This document shows positions 25,121 to 33,648 of a DNA stretch of 36,244 nucleotides, in pieces. A model generated the notes under the pieces. It saw only the letters and a list, made by a program, of their open reading frames with translations. It made no database searches and was not told the origin of the DNA. Both the position numbers and the translations under genes were made by a program. The first letter of the stretch is position 1, and each line of letters begins with the position of its first letter. The stretch comes from Prevotellaceae bacterium. GTDB taxonomy: Bacteria; Bacteroidota; Bacteroidia; Bacteroidales; UBA932. The DNA lies in NCBI GenBank assembly GCA_031280885.1, contig JAITGD010000025.1:1-36244 (forward strand). The letters are read 5' to 3'.

Positions 25121-26151
25121 GCCTGATATATCTCCGAAAATGTATCTTCCAGACTTTTCGTTATATCCCATGCGGGATAATGCGCCTTCATTTTCGACAA
25201 ATCGCTGTAATAACAGATATGGTCGCCGATACGATTGGCTTCCTGATATTTCCATTTCATCGGAATGCCCGAAATACGGGAAATCATATCAAAAGCTTCC
25301 AGAATGGAACAGGTATTGTCTTTTCCGCCGCCGATGTTGTAAACTTCGGCAATTCGCGGCGCGTTGACAAATTCTTCGATGAAACGGGCAACATCGTATG
25401 AATGAATATTGTCGCGCACCTGTTTTCCCTTATAGCCGAAAACCGTATATTCCCTTTCTTCGAGATTGCATTTGACGAGATAACTCAGAAAACCGTGCAG
25501 TTCTACGCCGGTATGATTCGGTCCCGTCAGACAGCCGCCGCGCAGACAGGCGGTCGGCATATCGAAATATCGTCCGTATTCCTGAACGGAAATATCGCCC
25601 GAAACTTTCGACGCTCCGAACAGCGAATGTTTGGTATGGTCTATCCTGAATGATTCCGGTATGCCGTTTTTATACTGTTCGTCCGCATAATCCCAGCGTG
25701 TTTCCAGCTCGACAAGCGGTATTTCATTCGGAGCATCACCGTAAACCTTGTTGGTCGACATGTGTACGAAAGGAATCTGCGTCGAATATCTTCGCGTGGC
25801 TTCCAGCAGGTTAAACGTTCCTACGGCATTTGTGTCAAAATCGTCGAACGGAATCGCAGCCGCCTTGTCATGGCTCGGTTGCGCCGCCGTATGGACGATA
25901 GCGTCGGGCTTTATGTCCCGAATGATTTTAAGAACGTTTTCGCGGTCGCGAATATCCAATTCGTGATGCGTATAATCTTTAATGGTCGTTTCCAGCCGGA
26001 GCTGATTCCAGCGCGTATCGCCCGATGGTCCGAAAAAAATGGCGCGCTGATTGTTGTCGATGCCATGAATTTTCCATCCGAGATTTGCAAAATGAACGCA
26101 TACCTCCGAGCCGATAAGTCCCGAAGAACCTGTAACTATAAGTGATTTCAT
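25099..26151 (-). CDS. NAD-dependent epimerase/dehydratase (extended SDR, CDP-tyvelose epimerase-like)
   Basis: Nucleotide-sugar SDR of 350 residues. The NAD-binding loop is [12 protein letters not shown] (residues 6-17), with [21 protein letters not shown] and [12 protein letters not shown] following. It resembles CDP-paratose/tyvelose 2-epimerases. At the usual catalytic YxxxK site it reads FGASK (Phe178, Lys182), discussed in the findings. ATG 26151 gives the canonical N-terminus [11 protein letters not shown]; the 22 residues available upstream are unlike the family. It forms a two-gene surface-glycan unit with the glycosyltransferase downstream. Confidence 0.87.
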   Translation of the reverse strand: MKSLIVTGSSGLIGSEVCVHFANLGWKIHGIDNNQRAIFFGPSGDTRWNQLRLETTIKDYTHHELDIRDRENVLKIIRDIKPDAIVHTAAQPSHDKAAAIPFDDFDTNAVGTFNLLEATRRYSTQIPFVHMSTNKVYGDAPNEIPLVELETRWDYADEQYKNGIPESFRIDHTKHSLFGASKVSGDISVQEYGRYFDMPTACLRGGCLTGPNHTGVELHGFLSYLVKCNLEEREYTVFGYKGKQVRDNIHSYDVARFIEEFVNAPRIAEVYNIGGGKDNTCSILEAFDMISRISGIPMKWKYQEANRIGDHICYYSDLSKMKAHYPAWDITKSLEDTFSEIYQAWTTQKR

Positions 26152-26185
26152 GCTCAAAATTTCGTTTTTAATTTGACTATTTATC

Positions 26186-26203
26186 GCCTTGCAAATGCAA
26201 GGC
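26186..26203. promoter_or_regulatory. Perfect inverted repeat at the SDR transcription start
   Basis: GCCTTGC-AAAT-GCAAGGC is a 7-bp perfect inverted repeat directly downstream of the SDR -7 element, so it spans the expected transcription start or lies at the very 5' end of the mRNA. It could be an operator or a 5' stabilising hairpin. Confidence 0.55.
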
Positions 26204-26204
26204 G

Positions 26205-26212
26205 CAAAGATA
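26205..26212 (-). promoter_or_regulatory. -7 promoter element of the SDR-glycosyltransferase pair
   Basis: On the minus strand TATCTTTG matches TAnnTTTG, 53 bp upstream of the SDR ATG. Confidence 0.55.
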
Positions 26213-26281
26213 CACACAATCTGCTAACCAGAAAATTTGAACCTTCATCCCCCCAAAAAAACCATGCTTTAATATTTTTTG

Positions 26282-26289
26282 TACATTTG
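26282..26289 (+). promoter_or_regulatory. -7 promoter element of bamD
   Basis: TACATTTG matches TAnnTTTG, 27 bp before the bamD ATG, consistent with the start at 26317 and not with the longer open frame from 26173. Confidence 0.6.
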
Positions 26290-26316
26290 CGCAATTATGT
26301 GTTATTAATTATAGGC

Positions 26317-27159
26317 ATGAAGATATTAACAATCAAAAAAATAACCTTTATAATGATGGCTTTTTTGACGGCAGGATGCGGAGGTTACAACAAGATTCTT
26401 AAAAGTTCGGACAATGAATTAAAGTATAAAGCCGCTCTAAAATATTTCAATAAAGGAGATTTTGCTCGATCAACCCCGCTGTTTGAAGCTCTGGGAATGC
26501 CCTTTGAAGGCACGCAACGTCAAGATACAGTGAACTATTACGAAGCAAAAGGTTATTACATGCTGCACGATTACGAAGTGGCCGATTCTTATCTCGCAAA
26601 CTTTTGCAGAGTGTTCGGACGAAGCAAATTCGCCGAAGAAGCATATTATCTGAGAGCTAAAAATTTATATCGTATGTCGTTTCGCTCGGAACTCGACCAA
26701 GCTAACACAGTCAAAGCTATTGCCGCTTTCAGTGAATTTCATTCAAAATATCCCGAATCGGAACTCGGAAAAAACGACAAAAACCATTTCACCGAATTGC
26801 AAAACAGACTCGACCATAAAGCATTCATGTCGGCTAAATTATATTACCAAATAGATGATTACAAGGCCGCGATAGTAGCGCTAAGAAACAGCGTCAAAGA
26901 TTATCCTAATAGTCAATACAAAGAAGAACAAATGTTTCTGATCTTGAAATCGAGCTACGTATATGCTAAAAAAAGTGTAAAGAAAAGACAGGCCGAAAGA
27001 TACATCGCAGCAATCGACGAATATTATAACTTTATGAGCGAATTTCCTGAATCGAAATACTCGAAAGAAGCAGAAAATATGTATCAAGAAGCTCTCTCTT
27101 TCACCAAAAAACGAGGATTATCCTTAGAAGCGGAAACCCCGCAAGACGTAAATAAATAA
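26317..27159 (+). CDS. bamD: Outer membrane protein assembly factor BamD
   Basis: Lipoprotein of 280 residues with lipobox LTAGC (Cys21) and TPR-like repeats (LKYKAALKYFNKGDFARSTPLFEAL, VKAIAAFSEFHSKYPESE, DDYKAAIVALRNSVKDYPNS, AAIDEYYNFMSEFPESKY). It is a periplasmic component of the BAM complex that inserts outer-membrane beta-barrels. ATG 26317 is chosen because it places the signal peptide at the N-terminus and lies just after a good promoter element. Omega and coaBC follow, a gene order widely seen in Bacteroidota. Confidence 0.94.
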   Translation: MKILTIKKITFIMMAFLTAGCGGYNKILKSSDNELKYKAALKYFNKGDFARSTPLFEALGMPFEGTQRQDTVNYYEAKGYYMLHDYEVADSYLANFCRVFGRSKFAEEAYYLRAKNLYRMSFRSELDQANTVKAIAAFSEFHSKYPESELGKNDKNHFTELQNRLDHKAFMSAKLYYQIDDYKAAIVALRNSVKDYPNSQYKEEQMFLILKSSYVYAKKSVKKRQAERYIAAIDEYYNFMSEFPESKYSKEAENMYQEALSFTKKRGLSLEAETPQDVNK

Positions 27160-27191
27160 ATAATCAACAATAGATTCAAATACAAATAAAC

Positions 27192-27515
27192 ATGGAATTT
27201 AAAAGAGCAAGCCACTGCCCGGGCAATACGGTTACACGCGACGTAGAAAAATTAGACAAAGTAACCGGAAATACTTACGAAAGCGTAATGGTTATCGCTA
27301 AAAGAGCCAATCAAATAAGCGTAACTATGAAGCAAGAACTCTCTAAAAAATTGGAAGAGTTTACCAGCTTCAGCGAAAGTATCGAAGAAGTGTTCGAAAA
27401 TCGCGAACAAATTGAAATGTCAAAACATTACGAACAACTTCCAAAATCGACCCTGCAAGCAATTCAGGAATTTCAAGAAGGTAAAATATACTTCAGAAAA
27501 GCCGAAACAAAATAA
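27192..27515 (+). CDS. rpoZ: RNA polymerase omega subunit (Rpb6-like)
   Basis: The 107-residue protein matches the Bacteroidota Rpb6/omega form. GNTYESVMVIAKRANQIS is the conserved helix that clamps the beta-prime C-terminus, followed by KQELSKKLEEF and VFENREQIE. It supports assembly of RNA polymerase. It lies 32 bp after bamD and is probably cotranscribed. Confidence 0.93.
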   Translation: MEFKRASHCPGNTVTRDVEKLDKVTGNTYESVMVIAKRANQISVTMKQELSKKLEEFTSFSESIEEVFENREQIEMSKHYEQLPKSTLQAIQEFQEGKIYFRKAETK

Positions 27516-27526
27516 CTGAATCTCGG

Positions 27527-27541
27527 CGGGCAAAATGCCCG
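27527..27541 (+). other. Short GC hairpin between omega and coaBC
   Basis: CGGGC-AAAAT-GCCCG is a perfect 5-bp inverted repeat 11 bp after the omega stop. It is followed by GC-rich sequence, not by a T-run, so a terminator role is doubtful. The rest of the 100-bp gap shows nothing I can name. Confidence 0.45.
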
Positions 27542-27618
27542 TTGCGTTTGCGCGGCAAATTAACAGCTGCTCCGACATTGGAGTAAAGCTTATCAACGTC
27601 CATGGTTAAATCTCTGTG

Positions 27619-28845
27619 ATGCTGAATAAAAAAAATATACTCTTAGGTGTAACGGGCGGAATAGCTGCTTACAAAACCGCAAGCTTGACCCGCCTTTTTG
27701 TGAAGGCCGGAGCCGATGTACGGATTCTGATGTCTGCTACTGCAAAGCATTTCATCACTCCTTTGACCCTGGCCACTCTGTCGAAACATCCCGTGATGGT
27801 CGATTTCTTCAATCCCGAAAACGGCGATTGGAATAGCCACGTCGAGCTGGGTTTGTGGGCCGACGCTTATCTCGTTGCCCCGGCTACGGCAAACACCGTC
27901 GGCAAAATGGCGGCTGGAATTGCAGATAATTTGCTGCTCACAACGTACCTCTCGGCAAAATGTCCTGTATTTATTGCCCCTGCAATGGATTTGGACATGT
28001 ACAGGCATCCGTCTGTAACAAAAAACCTCGACACGTTGCGCTCGCTCGGAATCACAATCATCGAACCCGAAAGCGGTGAGCTGGCAAGCGGACTCACAGG
28101 AAAAGGAAGAATGGCCGAACCGGAAACAATTATCTATTCTCTGAACGCTTTTTTCGACGCTCCATTCTCCGGAATGCACATTTTGATAACCGCCGGGCCT
28201 ACTTACGAAAGAATCGACCCCGTGCGTTTCGTCGGGAACTTTTCAACCGGAAAAATGGGATATGCTTTAGCCGAAACACTCGCCCAGCAAGGAGCAAAAG
28301 TGAGCCTTGTAAGCGGACCCTCGATGCTAAATTGCAAACACCCGAACATCAAAAGAATAAACGTCGAATCGGCACAGGAAATGTACGAAGAATGTGTGAA
28401 AATATTCCCCTCTTGCGAAATCGGAATAATGTGCGCAGCCGTTGCCGACTATACTCCCGAAAATCCTGTGAATCATAAAATCAAATCCAAACACGACGAA
28501 GGATTAATCCTCAAACTATCGAAAACAAAAGACATCGCAGCAGAACTCGGAAAAATGAAAACCGACCGTCAGCTGCTGGCTGGTTTCGCTCTCGAAACCG
28601 ATAACGAACAAAGTAACGCCTCAAATAAACTGAACGCGAAAAATCTCGACTTCATCGTACTTAATTCCCTGAACGACCAGGGCGCTGGATTCGCAGGCGA
28701 TACTAATAAAATCACAATCATCGACGCAAAAAACAAAGCCATCCATTACGAATTGAAATCAAAAACGGATGTGGCGCGCGACATTGCCGAATATCTGAAA
28801 AAACAATTGCCCGAAACCAAATCAAAACATCAAAACATCGTTTGA
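27619..28845 (+). CDS. coaBC: Bifunctional phosphopantothenoylcysteine decarboxylase / phosphopantothenate-cysteine ligase
   Basis: Coenzyme A biosynthesis enzyme of 408 residues. The N-terminal flavoprotein CoaC domain shows GVTGGIAAYKTASL, the catalytic-His segment NSHVELGLWADAYLVAPATANT and APAMDLDMY. In the last, Asp replaces the Asn of the textbook PxMNxxMW motif, which I believe is common in this phylum. The CoaB domain shows ITAGPTYERIDPVRFVGNFS, CAAVADYTP and KIKSK. ATG 27619 is preferred over the GTG directly before it. Confidence 0.95.
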   Translation: MLNKKNILLGVTGGIAAYKTASLTRLFVKAGADVRILMSATAKHFITPLTLATLSKHPVMVDFFNPENGDWNSHVELGLWADAYLVAPATANTVGKMAAGIADNLLLTTYLSAKCPVFIAPAMDLDMYRHPSVTKNLDTLRSLGITIIEPESGELASGLTGKGRMAEPETIIYSLNAFFDAPFSGMHILITAGPTYERIDPVRFVGNFSTGKMGYALAETLAQQGAKVSLVSGPSMLNCKHPNIKRINVESAQEMYEECVKIFPSCEIGIMCAAVADYTPENPVNHKIKSKHDEGLILKLSKTKDIAAELGKMKTDRQLLAGFALETDNEQSNASNKLNAKNLDFIVLNSLNDQGAGFAGDTNKITIIDAKNKAIHYELKSKTDVARDIAEYLKKQLPETKSKHQNIV

Positions 28846-28859
28846 TAAAACATCTAAAT

Positions 28860-30167
28860 ATGAAATCTATATCCTTGATTATCGAAAGAGAATTTATGAG
28901 CCGTGTGCGAAAACGCTCATTTATCCTGATTACTCTCTTGGCTCCTTTTCTTTTTGCAATGGCGATTCTGATTTATGCCTGGATCTTTTCGGCTAAAGAC
29001 ACCGAAATCCAGCAAGTTAAATTGATCGATAATTCAGCTATGATAGCAGATAAACTGCCCGACGCCGATTATTTTCGATTTGAAAAATTGCCCCCGACCC
29101 CTCTCGATTCCCTGAAAGCTACTTACGCAGCCTCCGGCGAACATTACATAATCCTGTATATCGACGGAAAATTGAACGAATTGCCCGCAAATTTCGCCCT
29201 CTATTCCGATAGACAAACAAACGGAGACCTTGAACGTTATATCAAAAATACAATAAACAATATCATCGAAGATTATAAGCTGAGACAGTATAACATCGAA
29301 AATCTCGACGAAATAATGAAAGATGTAAACACAAACATCGACCTCCGAACTATCAAATGGAGCAAAGACGGACGCGACGCCGAAACAAATACCTATCTCT
29401 TGATGGGAATATCATACGTTCTGGCTTTTCTTATCTACATGTTCATCTTTATGTTCGGAATGATGGTCTTGCGAGGCGTCATCGAAGAAAAATCCAACAG
29501 AATTATCGAAGTTATCGTCTCGTCTGTCAAACCTTTTGAATTGATGATAGGCAAAATCATCGGAATCGCTCTCGTTGGAATGTTACAATTCCTCTCTTGG
29601 ATCATCCTCACAGCCGTTTTTGTCTTCCTTGCTGGATTTTTTATCCCGAAAACAGGCGACGCTCAAGCACTCGGAGAACTTGCGCAAATGCAACCCGACG
29701 CGCAAAACCAAATCTTCTCCATATTCGCCACCACATTTAGCAATATCAACATCACAGCAATCTTAGTAAGCTTCCTCGTCTTTTTTGTGGGAGGATATTT
29801 ACTCTACGCTTCCATGTTTGCCTCGATTGCATCGGCAGTTGAAGCCGAAGCCGACGTACAACAACTAATAATGCCCGTTACAATTCCTCTAATGTTAGGA
29901 ATGATGCTTATGATGCACACATTTCAATATCCGCACAGCACGCTTTCGTTTTGGGCTTCGATGATTCCATTCACTTCATCGATGGTAATGATGGCGCGCG
30001 TCCCATTTGGAGTTCCCGCCTGGCAATTGCTGCTCTCGGCTGCCATACTCTTCGCTACTTTTATCTTCTTTTGCCGGCTTGCAGGGAAAATCTATCGCGT
30101 TGGAATACTAATGTACGGCAAAAAACACTCCCTTAAAGAAATGTGGAAGTGGATTAACTATAAATAA
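28860..30167 (+). CDS. ABC-2 type transporter permease (NatB-like)
   Basis: The 435-residue inner-membrane protein has one N-terminal helix (about 20-43), a periplasmic domain (about 45-185) and a cluster of five to six helices from about 185, with EEKSNRIIEVIVSSVKPFELMIGKI in the first cytoplasmic loop. This is the ABC-2 fold of NatB/YhaP-type exporters. The cognate ATPase gene is not adjacent on either side, so the partner must be elsewhere or absent. ATG 28860 (MKSISLIIEREFMSRVRKRSF) fits the family; a TTG start at 28842 inside coaBC is less likely. Confidence 0.88.
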   Translation: MKSISLIIEREFMSRVRKRSFILITLLAPFLFAMAILIYAWIFSAKDTEIQQVKLIDNSAMIADKLPDADYFRFEKLPPTPLDSLKATYAASGEHYIILYIDGKLNELPANFALYSDRQTNGDLERYIKNTINNIIEDYKLRQYNIENLDEIMKDVNTNIDLRTIKWSKDGRDAETNTYLLMGISYVLAFLIYMFIFMFGMMVLRGVIEEKSNRIIEVIVSSVKPFELMIGKIIGIALVGMLQFLSWIILTAVFVFLAGFFIPKTGDAQALGELAQMQPDAQNQIFSIFATTFSNINITAILVSFLVFFVGGYLLYASMFASIASAVEAEADVQQLIMPVTIPLMLGMMLMMHTFQYPHSTLSFWASMIPFTSSMVMMARVPFGVPAWQLLLSAAILFATFIFFCRLAGKIYRVGILMYGKKHSLKEMWKWINYK

Positions 30168-30198
30168 TACCGAAAAAATTACATTAATATCATAAATC

Positions 30199-30849
30199 AT
30201 GCTTCGAGAACTAAACAAAACAAACTCCGTTTTCAATAAATTCCTGTCGGAAATGCGCGACGTCCAATCGCAAAAAGACAGTATGCGTTTCCGTCGTAAC
30301 CTTGAACGGCTGGGCGAAATCTTTGCCTACGAAATCAGTAAAGAACTGCATTATGAACTAAAATCGGTGCAAACTCCGCTTGGTATCGCCGATATGTATC
30401 TTCCCACTGCCAAAATCGTGCTTGGAGCAATCCTTCGGGCTGGTTTACCGCTGCATCAGGGACTGCTCAACTACTTCGATGCTGCCGAAAATGCCTTCAT
30501 CTCGGCTTACCGAAAGTATGGAAAAGATAACAAATTCACTATCCAATTTGAATCGATTTCTTGCCCTACTATCGAAGGAAAAGTGCTGATCCTCTGCGAC
30601 CCCATGATGGCTACCGGAGCTTCTATGGAATTAGCTTATAACGCCCTGCTTACTCGCGGACGTCCCGCGCATACGCACATCGCCGCCCCTATTGCAAGCC
30701 GCGACGGTGTGGAGTATATCTTGCGACATCTGCCTGCTGACGACGTTACTCTGTGGACCGGAGCTATCGACGAGGAACTTACCATAAAGTCTTATATAAT
30801 TCCCGGACTTGGCGATGCAGGTGACTTAGCCTATGGAAGTAAACTTTAG
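30199..30849 (+). CDS. upp: Uracil phosphoribosyltransferase
   Basis: Salvage enzyme of 216 residues that makes UMP from uracil and PRPP. The PRPP loop is LILCDPMMATGASM, the substrate loop is AILRAGLPLHQGLL, and the C-terminal uracil-binding segment is YIIPGLGDAGDLAYG. Its TAG stop lies in the first word (TTTAGAC) of a family A repeat. The last codons (GAAGTAAACTT) recur 58 bp downstream as part of a tandem duplication. Confidence 0.95.
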   Translation: MLRELNKTNSVFNKFLSEMRDVQSQKDSMRFRRNLERLGEIFAYEISKELHYELKSVQTPLGIADMYLPTAKIVLGAILRAGLPLHQGLLNYFDAAENAFISAYRKYGKDNKFTIQFESISCPTIEGKVLILCDPMMATGASMELAYNALLTRGRPAHTHIAAPIASRDGVEYILRHLPADDVTLWTGAIDEELTIKSYIIPGLGDAGDLAYGSKL

Positions 30850-30935
30850 ACTTTTGGACTTTTAGACTTTTAGACTTTTGGACGATTGGATTTGAAGTAA
30901 ACTTTAGACTTTTGGACTTTTGGACGATTAGACTT
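30836..30935 (+). repeat. Family A repeat with a 58-bp tandem duplication that includes the upp 3' end
   Basis: TTTTAGAC/TTTTGGAC words fill the upp-rpe gap. The 28 bases starting GAAGTAAACTTTAGAC at 30836 recur at 30894. The duplicated segment includes the final upp codons and stop. Confidence 0.9.
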
Positions 30936-30960
30936 TTTGATGATTAGAACTTTTGAACAG

Positions 30961-31617
30961 ATGAATCTTCTCTCAGTTTCTTTGCTTGCTGCCGACTTCG
31001 GATTTCTTGCTCGCGACGTCGAAATGGTGAATCTCAGCGAAGCCGATTGGTTTCACATCGACGTTATGGACGGCGTTTTTGTTCCAAATATCTCCTTCGG
31101 ATTTCCCGTGATGAAGGCCGTAAAAAAATGCGCCCTCAAACCGCTCGATGTTCATCTGATGATAACAAAACCCGAACTGTATCTCGACGATTTCAAGGAC
31201 GCAGGAGCCGAAATCCTAACCGTTCACTACGAAACTTGCCCGCATCTGAACAGCATCATCAATAAAATAAAATCATGCGGAATGAAAGCAGGCCTCGCCT
31301 TGAACCCCCACACTCCCGTAAACCTCGCCGAAAACATAATCCACGAACTTGATCTTCTGCTCGTGATGTCGGTAAACCCGGGCTTCGGCGGTCAGAAATT
31401 TATCGACCATTCTTTACGAAAAATCGAGCAGGCAAAAGAACTAATCATCAAACACAGTTGCAAAACTTTGATTGAAGTGGACGGAGGTATCGACGCTCAA
31501 AACGCAAGTCAAATATACTCGGCCGGAGCCGACGTGCTTGTCGCAGGAAACGCAATATTTTCATCCCCAAATCAGAAAGAATACATCCAAAGAATGAAAA
31601 ATACATCTAAAAGATAG
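30961..31617 (+). CDS. rpe: Ribulose-phosphate 3-epimerase
   Basis: TIM-barrel enzyme of 218 residues in the pentose phosphate pathway. It shows SLLAADFG, the metal-binding WFHIDVMDGVFVPNISFG (His32, Asp34), DVHLMITKPE, MSVNPGFGGQKF and EVDGGIDAQN. ATG 30961 gives the normal family N-terminus. The in-frame ATG at 30940 would add seven residues (MIRTFEQ) that are encoded by diverged family A repeat. Confidence 0.94.
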   Translation: MNLLSVSLLAADFGFLARDVEMVNLSEADWFHIDVMDGVFVPNISFGFPVMKAVKKCALKPLDVHLMITKPELYLDDFKDAGAEILTVHYETCPHLNSIINKIKSCGMKAGLALNPHTPVNLAENIIHELDLLLVMSVNPGFGGQKFIDHSLRKIEQAKELIIKHSCKTLIEVDGGIDAQNASQIYSAGADVLVAGNAIFSSPNQKEYIQRMKNTSKR

Positions 31618-31656
31618 CAAACAACAAAACAAAAATAACTTACAAAGTCAAAAAAT

Positions 31657-32136
31657 ATGCTTACAAATATTAAAAACATGCTCGCCGAGAGCCAAGAATT
31701 GATTATGGATGTTCAACACATGACGCTGGATACCCAAGAAATGATTTTGAATACTCAATCAATGATTATGGAGAATCAAAGCCTGATTCTGGAAATCAAA
31801 TGTATGAATCCGGAAATCAAAAACATCGATCCGGAAGCTAAAAACAGAATTGCGGAAATCAAAAACATGAACGCGGAAATCCAAAGCATGATCACGGAAA
31901 CTAACAACATAGCTACGGAAATCAACGTCATGATTACAGAAATCCACAACGTGATTGACGAGACCCAAGTCATGAAGCCTGAACCTCAAAACATGATCGC
32001 AACATTCCAATGCACGAACACAAAGTGCCAAAACATGACCATAAAGATCAAAAGCACGACCACAAATATCAAAAGCATTAACACAAGGACGCAGGGCATG
32101 AGACAAGAGCTTAAAAGTATAATTAGAAACCGCTGA
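31657..32136 (+). CDS. Pure heptad-repeat coiled-coil protein, function unknown
   Basis: No family is recognised. The 159 residues divide into 22 consecutive heptads plus five residues with no insertion or deletion, from residue 1 onward. The consensus is (M/I)-x-x-E-(I/T)-(Q/K)-(N/S), for example MNAEIQS, MITETNN, IATEINV, MITEIHN. Hydrophobic residues recur at positions 1 and 5, the 4/3 spacing of a coiled coil. The DNA is correspondingly a degenerate 21-bp tandem repeat. It has no signal peptide or membrane segment and sits between rpe and pgi on the same strand. Long open frames also exist on the opposite strand because of the repeat, so expression is not certain. Confidence 0.55.
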   Translation: MLTNIKNMLAESQELIMDVQHMTLDTQEMILNTQSMIMENQSLILEIKCMNPEIKNIDPEAKNRIAEIKNMNAEIQSMITETNNIATEINVMITEIHNVIDETQVMKPEPQNMIATFQCTNTKCQNMTIKIKSTTTNIKSINTRTQGMRQELKSIIRNR

Positions 32137-32187
32137 TTCTTGCTCCCCTGCTACTGAATCCAGCAAACAAAACTCTCGAAAATAACA

Positions 32188-33522
32188 ATGACTATCAAAC
32201 TGAACATCAAAAACGCAAGCGTAAACCTCGCATCCGAAGAATGTGACGCGCTGAAAAAAGCAGCAATGTCTGCAAATGCTTCCCTGCACGAAAAAAACGG
32301 GCTGGGGAACCAATTTCTGGGATGGGTAAACCTCCCTTCATCTATCAGCGAAGCCGATATCTTCGAAATCGAATCGACTGCCGAAACTTTGGCCGAAACT
32401 TCGGACCTGGTTGTGATTGCAGGAATCGGCGGCTCGTATCTCGGAGCTAAAGCCGTACTGGAAGCCCTCGGCGACGCCTTCCAACCCGAACAAGGACGAC
32501 CAAAAATGCTCTTCGCCGGACACCATCTCGACGAAGATTACATGTATGAACTCATCAGAATGTTACATGGAAAACGTGTGAGCTGCATCGTTATCTCAAA
32601 ATCGGGAACCACCACCGAACCTGCTCTCGCTTTTCGTATCCTGAAACAATACATCGAAAAGCAATACGGCAAAGAAGATGCGGCTAAACGCATTGTAGCT
32701 GTTACCGATAAAGAAAAAGGCGCGCTGAAACAAACTGCCGATAAGGAAGGCTACAAAACCTTTGTGATTCCCGACGACGTCGGCGGGCGATTCTCCGTAC
32801 TGACTCCGGTTGGTCTCTTGCCTATTGCCGTTGCAGGTTTCGACATAAGACTGCTGCTTAAAGGAGCTGCCGACATGGAATTGGCCTCCGGTATCGACGC
32901 TGCATACGAAAACAACATCTGCGCACAGTATGCCGTAGTCAGAAACGCCCTCTACAAGCAGGGAAAACACATAGAACTGCTTGCAAACTACTCGCCAAAG
33001 CTGCATTTCCTCGCCGAATGGTGGAAACAACTCTTCGGCGAAAGCGAAGGGAAACAAAACAAAGGTATTTTCCCCGCAAGCGTCGATTTTACTTCCGATC
33101 TGCACTCATTGGGGCAATATATCCAGCAAGGTGAAAGAATTTTGTTTGAAACTGTAATCAGTATCAAAAACCCGCAATACGAATTCATCGTCCCCGAAGA
33201 CCCCGAAAACCTCGACCAACTCAATTTTATGGCCACAAAACGAATAAGCGAAGTCAATCGAATGGCCGAACTCGGCACAATGCTCGCTCACCTCGACGGC
33301 GGTGTGCCAAACATCCGCATCGAAATCCCCGAACTAAGCGCTTACTTCCTCGGTCAACTGATTTATTTCTTCCAGAAGGCCTGCGGAATCAGCGGATACA
33401 TGCTCGAAGTAAATCCCTTCGACCAACCGGGAGTAGAAGACTATAAACGAAACATGTTCGCTCTGCTCGGAAAACCGGGTTACGAAGCTGAAAACCAAAA
33501 ATTGATGACAAGAATAGAATAG
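32188..33522 (+). CDS. pgi: Glucose-6-phosphate isomerase
   Basis: Glycolytic isomerase of 444 residues, the shorter Bacillus-type length. It shows [16 protein letters not shown], the phosphate-binding [43 protein letters not shown] and C-terminal [17 protein letters not shown] with the catalytic Lys/Gln region. It lies 51 bp after the heptad ORF and is followed by a strong terminator. Confidence 0.96.
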   Translation: MTIKLNIKNASVNLASEECDALKKAAMSANASLHEKNGLGNQFLGWVNLPSSISEADIFEIESTAETLAETSDLVVIAGIGGSYLGAKAVLEALGDAFQPEQGRPKMLFAGHHLDEDYMYELIRMLHGKRVSCIVISKSGTTTEPALAFRILKQYIEKQYGKEDAAKRIVAVTDKEKGALKQTADKEGYKTFVIPDDVGGRFSVLTPVGLLPIAVAGFDIRLLLKGAADMELASGIDAAYENNICAQYAVVRNALYKQGKHIELLANYSPKLHFLAEWWKQLFGESEGKQNKGIFPASVDFTSDLHSLGQYIQQGERILFETVISIKNPQYEFIVPEDPENLDQLNFMATKRISEVNRMAELGTMLAHLDGGVPNIRIEIPELSAYFLGQLIYFFQKACGISGYMLEVNPFDQPGVEDYKRNMFALLGKPGYEAENQKLMTRIE

Positions 33523-33545
33523 TTTTTCCCATACTATTTGAACGG

Positions 33546-33587
33546 TAGTCGCAAGAGGTCGAAAGACTAAACTTGCGGCTATTTTTT
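33546..33587 (+). terminator. Intrinsic terminator of pgi
   Basis: TAGTCGCAAG pairs with CTTGCGGCTA (10 bp, one G-T) around a loop that itself can form GTC-GAAA-GAC. A run of six T follows directly. It starts 23 bp after the pgi stop. Confidence 0.85.
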
Positions 33588-33648
33588 CCACTCAATCTCG
33601 AAATGCGAAAACTCTCTTCGGATGTACTGAAACTCAAAAAACCACAGC

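Noticed and set aside
25121-25255. Extended N-terminus of the glycosyltransferase
   Set aside because: The 45 residues overlap the conserved end of the SDR gene in another frame and do not resemble a glycosyltransferase.
26173-26316. Extended N-terminus of BamD from an ATG at 26173
   Set aside because: It would put 48 unmatched residues before the lipoprotein signal and start upstream of the promoter element at 26282.
31759-32313. Antisense ORF over the heptad-repeat gene
   Set aside because: It is the reverse reading of the 21-bp repeat and runs into pgi. The sense frame starts in register with the repeat and gives a sensible coiled coil.
33531-33540. Promoter for the histidine kinase at ATACTATTTG
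   Set aside because: The spacing is one base longer than TAnnTTTG, and a transcript from it would begin at the pgi terminator hairpin.
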